Below the pieces are notes generated by a model. That model worked only from the letters and a program-made list of their open reading frames with translations. It did not search any database and had not been told where the DNA came from. Position numbers and translations under genes: made by a program. A stretch of 64,000 bases of DNA from Armillaria gallica (taxonomy: Eukaryota; Basidiomycota; Agaricomycetes; Agaricales; Physalacriaceae): the NCBI GenBank assembly GCA_037576215.1, contig JBANDB010000017.1, forward strand, positions 1,612,001 through 1,676,000, given 5' to 3'. Shown here in pieces: positions 59,728-64,000 of the stretch. How positions within the stretch are numbered: position 1 is the stretch's first letter; each line of letters starts with the position of its first letter.

Positions 59728-60994
59728 CTACACGATCCAAGGACTTTCCCCGACTTCTAAATGTCTATTTCGCTTACTGTAGATCATTCTCAAGACCTGT
59801 ATACCAAGAGCACCAATGAACAGCACCGCCGCATTTGTATGATGTCCCGCCCGGTAGCCAGGCGCTCCGCTCGGGGTATATATGACGATTCTTGAAACCT
59901 TTGAGTATGCGCACAAAAAAGGAATGATCAAAAAGCCTTACCAAGGACTTGCCCTACAGTTCCACACGCTGCACAGATCGGAATAGCCAATGTGGTCGCA
60001 TTTGTGTCCCTCAAATTTCCGGTAAACCATACCCACAATGACGGAGAACACATAAACGAGAACATCGTTCCCAGCCAGAGCATCGCATACCGTGCTTTGA
60101 ACGCGGTCGGCGGTAGGGCGCCTCAAATTGTCGCTGGTTCAGCAAATTTGGAATCCGAAGAGATCAAGACATACCTTGTACTATGAATGTCACCCCGGCG
60201 AGTGCGATCGATACTACACATTTTGACCACGCTCGATATCTGTCTGCGACCCACGACATCCCGACGGTACCAACGAATGCGGCAGCATATGGCGGGACGG
60301 TTAGAAGCTGCGCAACCCGGCCCTCGTATCCCAGTCCATGGATAATCGTCGGCACGAACAGTAGTATACTGGAGAGCGGCACCATCAAAATTATGCCTAA
60401 CGAGTAGTGCAAATATAGTCGCCAGTCTTTGAGCGTTGACTTTGCCCCGTCCCACGTTATCTTGGCATGGCCCACAGACTTCGATGACTCTTGCTTCATG
60501 CGGCGGACGGCGATAGCACGATCGGCGGCCGAGAACCATGTCGATGTCTCCGGGTAGGAGGGTAGGAAAAGGTATACGAGGACAGCGAGTAAACACGACG
60601 GCGCGCCTTCAATGAGGAAAGCCATCGCCAGCCTTCGAGACCGCGAGCACCGTTTAGATGTCCTACCCCGTATGCAATGCATCCACCGAATGCGGCCCCA
60701 AGAGGTGATGAAGCCACTATTAACGAAATACGAAAGGCTCTTTCCTGAAGTCGATACCAGCTGGAGCGAAGTAGTCAGTAAGAGCCTCCGAGCGAACTGA
60801 GAAAGACGACTGTACAATGTGAAGAGGTAGATCATTCCAGGAACGAGACCTAGCGTGAGGTTAAGAAACATACTCCAAGTGAGATTGAATACGTACCTGC
60901 TTCGAACGCGCCCATTAGGAGACGTAAAACGAGTACGGTGATGTAGTTCTGGGACGCTGCCATAATCATCAGGGTTGCTCCCCACCCTAGCATC
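59728..60994 (-). pseudogene. MFS transporter (Dal5/allantoate permease-like), interrupted
   Basis: Exons on the minus strand encode the C-terminal two-thirds of an anion:cation-symporter-type MFS protein. They read MLGWGATLMIMAASQ..LRLLMGAFEAG (TM4 region, 60994-60900), LGAAFGGCIAYGVGHLNG (60690), FLIEGAPSCLLAVLVYLFLP (60620), KDWRLYLHYSLGIILMVPLS (60430), VGTVGMSWVADRYR (60260), a frame reading LWVWFTGNLRDTNATTLAIP (60020), and the last exon ending ESPWIV at 59728. Two lesions are seen: a frameshift between GARGLEGWRW and FLIEGA near 60630, and the insertion of a LINE directly before LGWGAT, which separates the N-terminal third (outside the window if present). Confidence 0.8.
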
Positions 60995-61013
60995 TTTTTT
61001 TTTTTTTTTTTTT
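60995..61013 (-). repeat. Poly(A) tail of the LINE (T run on plus strand)
   Basis: An uninterrupted run of 19 T on the plus strand sits exactly between the LINE 3' untranslated region and MFS coding sequence. It is the expected 3' tail left by target-primed reverse transcription. Its purity suggests a young insertion. Confidence 0.9.
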
Positions 61014-64000
61014 GTTTCCATTTGTACATTGCTTGTACGTATATCCTACACGCTAGCGTATGGTCGGATTGTCCTGCCGTGTATGCTACTTCGTCTGTTT
61101 TGTGTCTATGCGTCTGTATCACAACTACCGAGCAAAGCTTTGCTCCTTGCGAGTTATCTCGCGTCCACCTCCCTCAGTCCGCTTTGGTGAGTTGTCGAGG
61201 TGGATGTGCGTTCGCTTCATCATCCGCTCCGCTGTGCTGTGTGTTTTGTCAAGGGTGTTAGGTTTTAGGCATCTTCTTTGTCTGCATCCTCGACATCCGG
61301 GAATGTTCCAAACGTGGTCTCGAAGCGACGTGTGTCATTGAGATACTGTATGAGGTGCGGTAAGTTCTTTCGTTTGGATAGTATTTGCTTAGCTGTCAAC
61401 ATGGTCCCGCTGATGCCCAAGGAACGCTGTAGTGTCTCGCGCTCGTTTTGGAAGGTTGGGCATCGTATGAGGTAGTGGTGTACGGATTCGTTGGGGTGGG
61501 AGCAGTTTGGGCATGCAGGGGATTCGATGCAGCGTATGTTGAATAGATGACGGTTGAGCCCAATATGTCCGGTTCGAAGCTGCGTGAGTATGCTTGTGAT
61601 TTTGCGCGGTAGTGAAGTGGCCAGCTTCCGGTACCGGCGTGCAGCTTGCTGGGCAGGTGCTGAGTCAATGTTTCGGAACCTGGAGTACCGGGGTGACTTC
61701 CTCCAGGCTCGATCAGCTTTGGTTTTCTGCTTCGCATAGTTTTCTCGGAGTGTTGACGTTTTGTTTTTGGGGATGGGTTTTCGTAGTGGTGCAGGGAGGC
61801 TCTGCATTGTACTAGTATTGCCGTGAGCTGCCGCCTTCGCTTCTTCATCCGCTGCTTCGTTCCCTGCAATGCCTTGGTGTCCGGGGATCCAACGAATTTT
61901 GAGGGAGATGTCAGGGTGTCTCCGCAGGACCATGTCAACACGTTTGTGAAAGAGGTCGATGATGTGGTGGGATGGAGCTGGTCGCAACAGTGTTGTCGCT
62001 TGTATGGCTGCAGTGTTGTCAATGCTGATGGATGCGCTCTTGATGTTGGACATGTTGCGCAATGGTTCTAAGCATAGTGTTAGTGCCAATCCTTCTCCGT
62101 CGTATACCTCGTGCTCCTTTGCTGATCCAACCTTTAACCTCAACGTCTTTACTCTCCGATCTCCCTTGTATATGACGGCTGCAGCTCCTATCCCTCCATC
62201 TATGCCTGATCCATCGCCATATGCTCTGACTTCACTGCGGTCCATCCATTCCATTGCCATGGCTTCCTGCATCGTCTCTGCAATTTCCACCTCTACCTTT
62301 GTTTTCCAATATGGTGGGAAGCGGACTGCCTTGATGGTCTCAAGAGTCTCTGGCTGCACGTTGAAGTCTCTTGCGAGCTCATGCAGTGGTGACCTATGCC
62401 GTTTGACATAACGGTTTGTTGCCCGTCGTATTGGTTTGTATAGAGGGTGTCCTTGTGGTAGACACGCTATGCGTGTAAGGGCCCTGTGTCGGTATACGTC
62501 CACCTGGCCCATCATGGGAAGAAGATTGGCGTGGATGTCCAGTATGTCTGCTGCTGTCGTGCGCATTGCTCCCGTGATGAGGATCGCTGCCTTTCTCTGT
62601 ATTGAGGCTAGACAGTTCACCGTGCGTATGCTGCTCTTTCCATCTTTTCGCTTCTTTTTTGTTCGTCTCTGTGGGTTCAAAAAGACGTCAGCAGCATATA
62701 AGATTCTTGGGATGGCAATAGAGATATATGTGAGTCGCATGCACTCTCTTGAGATTCCTGTTCCCATGCGAGCGAGGTGTCGAAATTGGATTATCCAGTC
62801 ATCGCCCTTTTTGATCGCCGCTGTACCTTGCTCTTTCCATCGTAGCCCAGCATCAATGTGGACACCTAAGAACTTTGCGACAGGTTTTGGGTGGATAACA
62901 TGCTGGCCTATCTGAATTGCTGCCCCCATAGCCGGTTCGCGTTGTCGTGCTGAGATGTTTGGCCGGGGGGCTGCCTCCCGCGTTTTTGTTGTAAAGTCAA
63001 CAAGTTGGAACTTTTCTACCCCGTATTCGCAGTTGTGGTCTGATGCCCATTCAAGTATACCCCCTGGTCTCTCCATGATGTCCTTGATTTTCTGGTGGGT
63101 GTCTGTAAAGGTTTTTCCCTGTACAAGGAGTGCCTTGTCATCGATAAAGAGGAATCCCTCTTCGCCGGTTTGGAGTCGTCGTAGTGCGCTGGAGTTGTAT
63201 ATGACGTATAGTATCTGTGAAAGTGGGTCTCCTTGGTCGAGCCCGTTAGTGACTGCAAATATGGTAGACTTGAAGTCGTCAAACGTGAGGATGGTCTTGC
63301 GCCCTCCAAGCCTCCGGTGTAACCATTCTGTGTACTGGGCTGGTATACCCATCATCAGCATTTCATGGATAAGCATATCCACGTCAACGCTTGGGAATGC
63401 ACCCTTGACATCGAGAAATAGAACGGATACCACATTACCTTTGCGCCATGCATTTTTGATGGATGATACCATGAGATGGACGGAATCTGTTGTGCATCTT
63501 CCGGGGCGTCCACCAAAGTGTCGGTCAGGGATTATACCTGTGTACTCACACCATGCCACTAGATCTTGGTTAAGGGTAGCATGTAGTCCTCGTCCCCAGC
63601 CATCAGATAGGATGATTGGACGATATGAGTTGGGGTTCTCATAGTCCGATTTCCCAGGTTTGCGTAGTATGATGGTGTTTGTCGCACTTAGTTTGTCCGG
63701 ATATTCCTCTTGTGTGAACGTTGCCCGATAGATAGGTCCTATATGTGGTGCGAGGAGGTCAGCACAGTGCACCAGTACACTGTTTGGGATGGTGCCCGGT
63801 TTGGTAGCCTTGAGCGGTTTCATTCGTTTGAACGCTCGTTCTACTTGCTCATCCGTAAAGAGGCAGAATTCCCAAGCTGGTGGTGGGTATTGGATGTTCC
63901 GTGGTACGGCCAATACAGTTGGTTTAGGTGGGAAGAAGGCCGTTCTGAATACATCACCTTTTTCTGAGTTGTCCTTGATCCTGCGTACTGGGCGCCCGGT
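61014..64000 (-). mobile_element. Non-LTR retrotransposon (LINE), 5' end beyond window
   Basis: It comprises an open RT/RNase H frame, a 3' untranslated region of about 250 bp (61014-61264) and a poly(A) tail. The frame stays open to the last base of the window, so the element continues past 64000. The layout (RT, RNase H, then a Cys/His knuckle) fits the fungal Tad1/I-like LINEs. Target-site duplication cannot be checked because the 5' end is outside. Confidence 0.9.
61265..64000 (-). CDS. LINE ORF2: reverse transcriptase and RNase H, partial
   Basis: The frame is uninterrupted for over 900 codons to the window edge; the Met at 63913 is not the true start, because the frame continues upstream (FFPPKPTVLAVPRN). 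RT motifs: SYRPIILSDGWGRGL, LFLDVKGAFPSVD (motif A Asp), GLDQGDPLSQILYVIYN (motif B) and FLFIDDKALLVQ (motif C, FIDD instead of FADD). The RNase H domain follows: RAYGDGSGIDGGIGAA (Asp), HEVYDGEGLALTLCL (Glu), ISIDNTAAIQAT (Asp), IPGHQGIAGNEAADEEA (His, Asn, Asp). A C-terminal CxxC-H-C knuckle (SPACPNCSHPNESVHHYLIR) closes it. The endonuclease domain would lie beyond the window. All visible catalytic residues are present, so the copy may be active. Confidence 0.92.
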   Translation of the reverse strand, partial: TGRPVRRIKDNSEKGDVFRTAFFPPKPTVLAVPRNIQYPPPAWEFCLFTDEQVERAFKRMKPLKATKPGTIPNSVLVHCADLLAPHIGPIYRATFTQEEYPDKLSATNTIILRKPGKSDYENPNSYRPIILSDGWGRGLHATLNQDLVAWCEYTGIIPDRHFGGRPGRCTTDSVHLMVSSIKNAWRKGNVVSVLFLDVKGAFPSVDVDMLIHEMLMMGIPAQYTEWLHRRLGGRKTILTFDDFKSTIFAVTNGLDQGDPLSQILYVIYNSSALRRLQTGEEGFLFIDDKALLVQGKTFTDTHQKIKDIMERPGGILEWASDHNCEYGVEKFQLVDFTTKTREAAPRPNISARQREPAMGAAIQIGQHVIHPKPVAKFLGVHIDAGLRWKEQGTAAIKKGDDWIIQFRHLARMGTGISRECMRLTYISIAIPRILYAADVFLNPQRRTKKKRKDGKSSIRTVNCLASIQRKAAILITGAMRTTAADILDIHANLLPMMGQVDVYRHRALTRIACLPQGHPLYKPIRRATNRYVKRHRSPLHELARDFNVQPETLETIKAVRFPPYWKTKVEVEIAETMQEAMAMEWMDRSEVRAYGDGSGIDGGIGAAAVIYKGDRRVKTLRLKVGSAKEHEVYDGEGLALTLCLEPLRNMSNIKSASISIDNTAAIQATTLLRPAPSHHIIDLFHKRVDMVLRRHPDISLKIRWIPGHQGIAGNEAADEEAKAAAHGNTSTMQSLPAPLRKPIPKNKTSTLRENYAKQKTKADRAWRKSPRYSRFRNIDSAPAQQAARRYRKLATSLPRKITSILTQLRTGHIGLNRHLFNIRCIESPACPNCSHPNESVHHYLIRCPTFQNERETLQRSLGISGTMLTAKQILSKRKNLPHLIQYLNDTRRFETTFGTFPDVEDADKEDA

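Noticed and set aside
61959..63644. Long plus-strand frames opposite the LINE RT
   Set aside because: They are antisense to an RT/RNase H frame with clear motifs; the length is a by-product of codon bias.

Overview
The window looks like nuclear DNA of a filamentous basidiomycete, most likely an Agaricomycete. Genes are split by many introns of about 35-55 nt with GT..AG ends. The protein families (NACHT and NB-ARC/TPR STAND proteins, alpha-kinase, APH-like kinase, JmjC-like proteins, integrase-core protein, Ulp1 protease) fit mushroom-forming fungi. No rRNA, tRNA or CRISPR was seen. Gene models were built by hand by joining open frames at splice-like sites. Five models (12.7-13.8, 34.2-36.1, 36.3-38.0, 47.6-54.7 kb pair, 58 kb) close in frame with an exact codon count; others are partial.

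Layout. 1-7.5 kb is gene-poor and repeat-rich. It holds pieces of one dispersed repeat family and one arm (4.56-6.48 kb) of a 1.93 kb inverted duplication whose other arm lies at 28.39-30.32 kb. 7.5-12.0 kb holds a JmjC-like gene, followed by a 326-aa protein gene at 12.65-13.84 kb. 14-24 kb has a TA-flanked MITE, further repeat copies, a few weak coding fragments and an APH-family kinase (20.4-21.3 kb). 24.3-27.9 kb is a second JmjC-like paralogue that has lost one metal-ligand residue. 30.3-33.6 kb is an alpha-kinase gene with a ubiquitin-like N-terminus; its last exon runs into the inverted duplication. 34.2-36.1 kb (integrase core, +) and 36.3-38.0 kb (Ulp1 protease, -) face each other. 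39.2-41.2 kb encodes a putative membrane protein. 41.2-47.5 kb is gene-poor, with a 232-bp tandem duplication and a MITE.

47.6-54.7 kb is the most notable locus: two large STAND NTPases in divergent head-to-head arrangement 310 bp apart. One has NB-ARC-like and TPR regions. The other is a NACHT protein with C-terminal membrane helices. The geometry recalls paired immune-receptor genes, but joint function is inference. 58 kb holds a two-zinc-finger protein. At the right edge a LINE with RT and RNase H domains has inserted, poly(A) tail included, into an MFS transporter gene that also carries a frameshift.

The other main novelty is a dispersed repeat core of about 90 bp with two adjacent conserved hairpins, seen in about seven complete and several partial copies on both strands.
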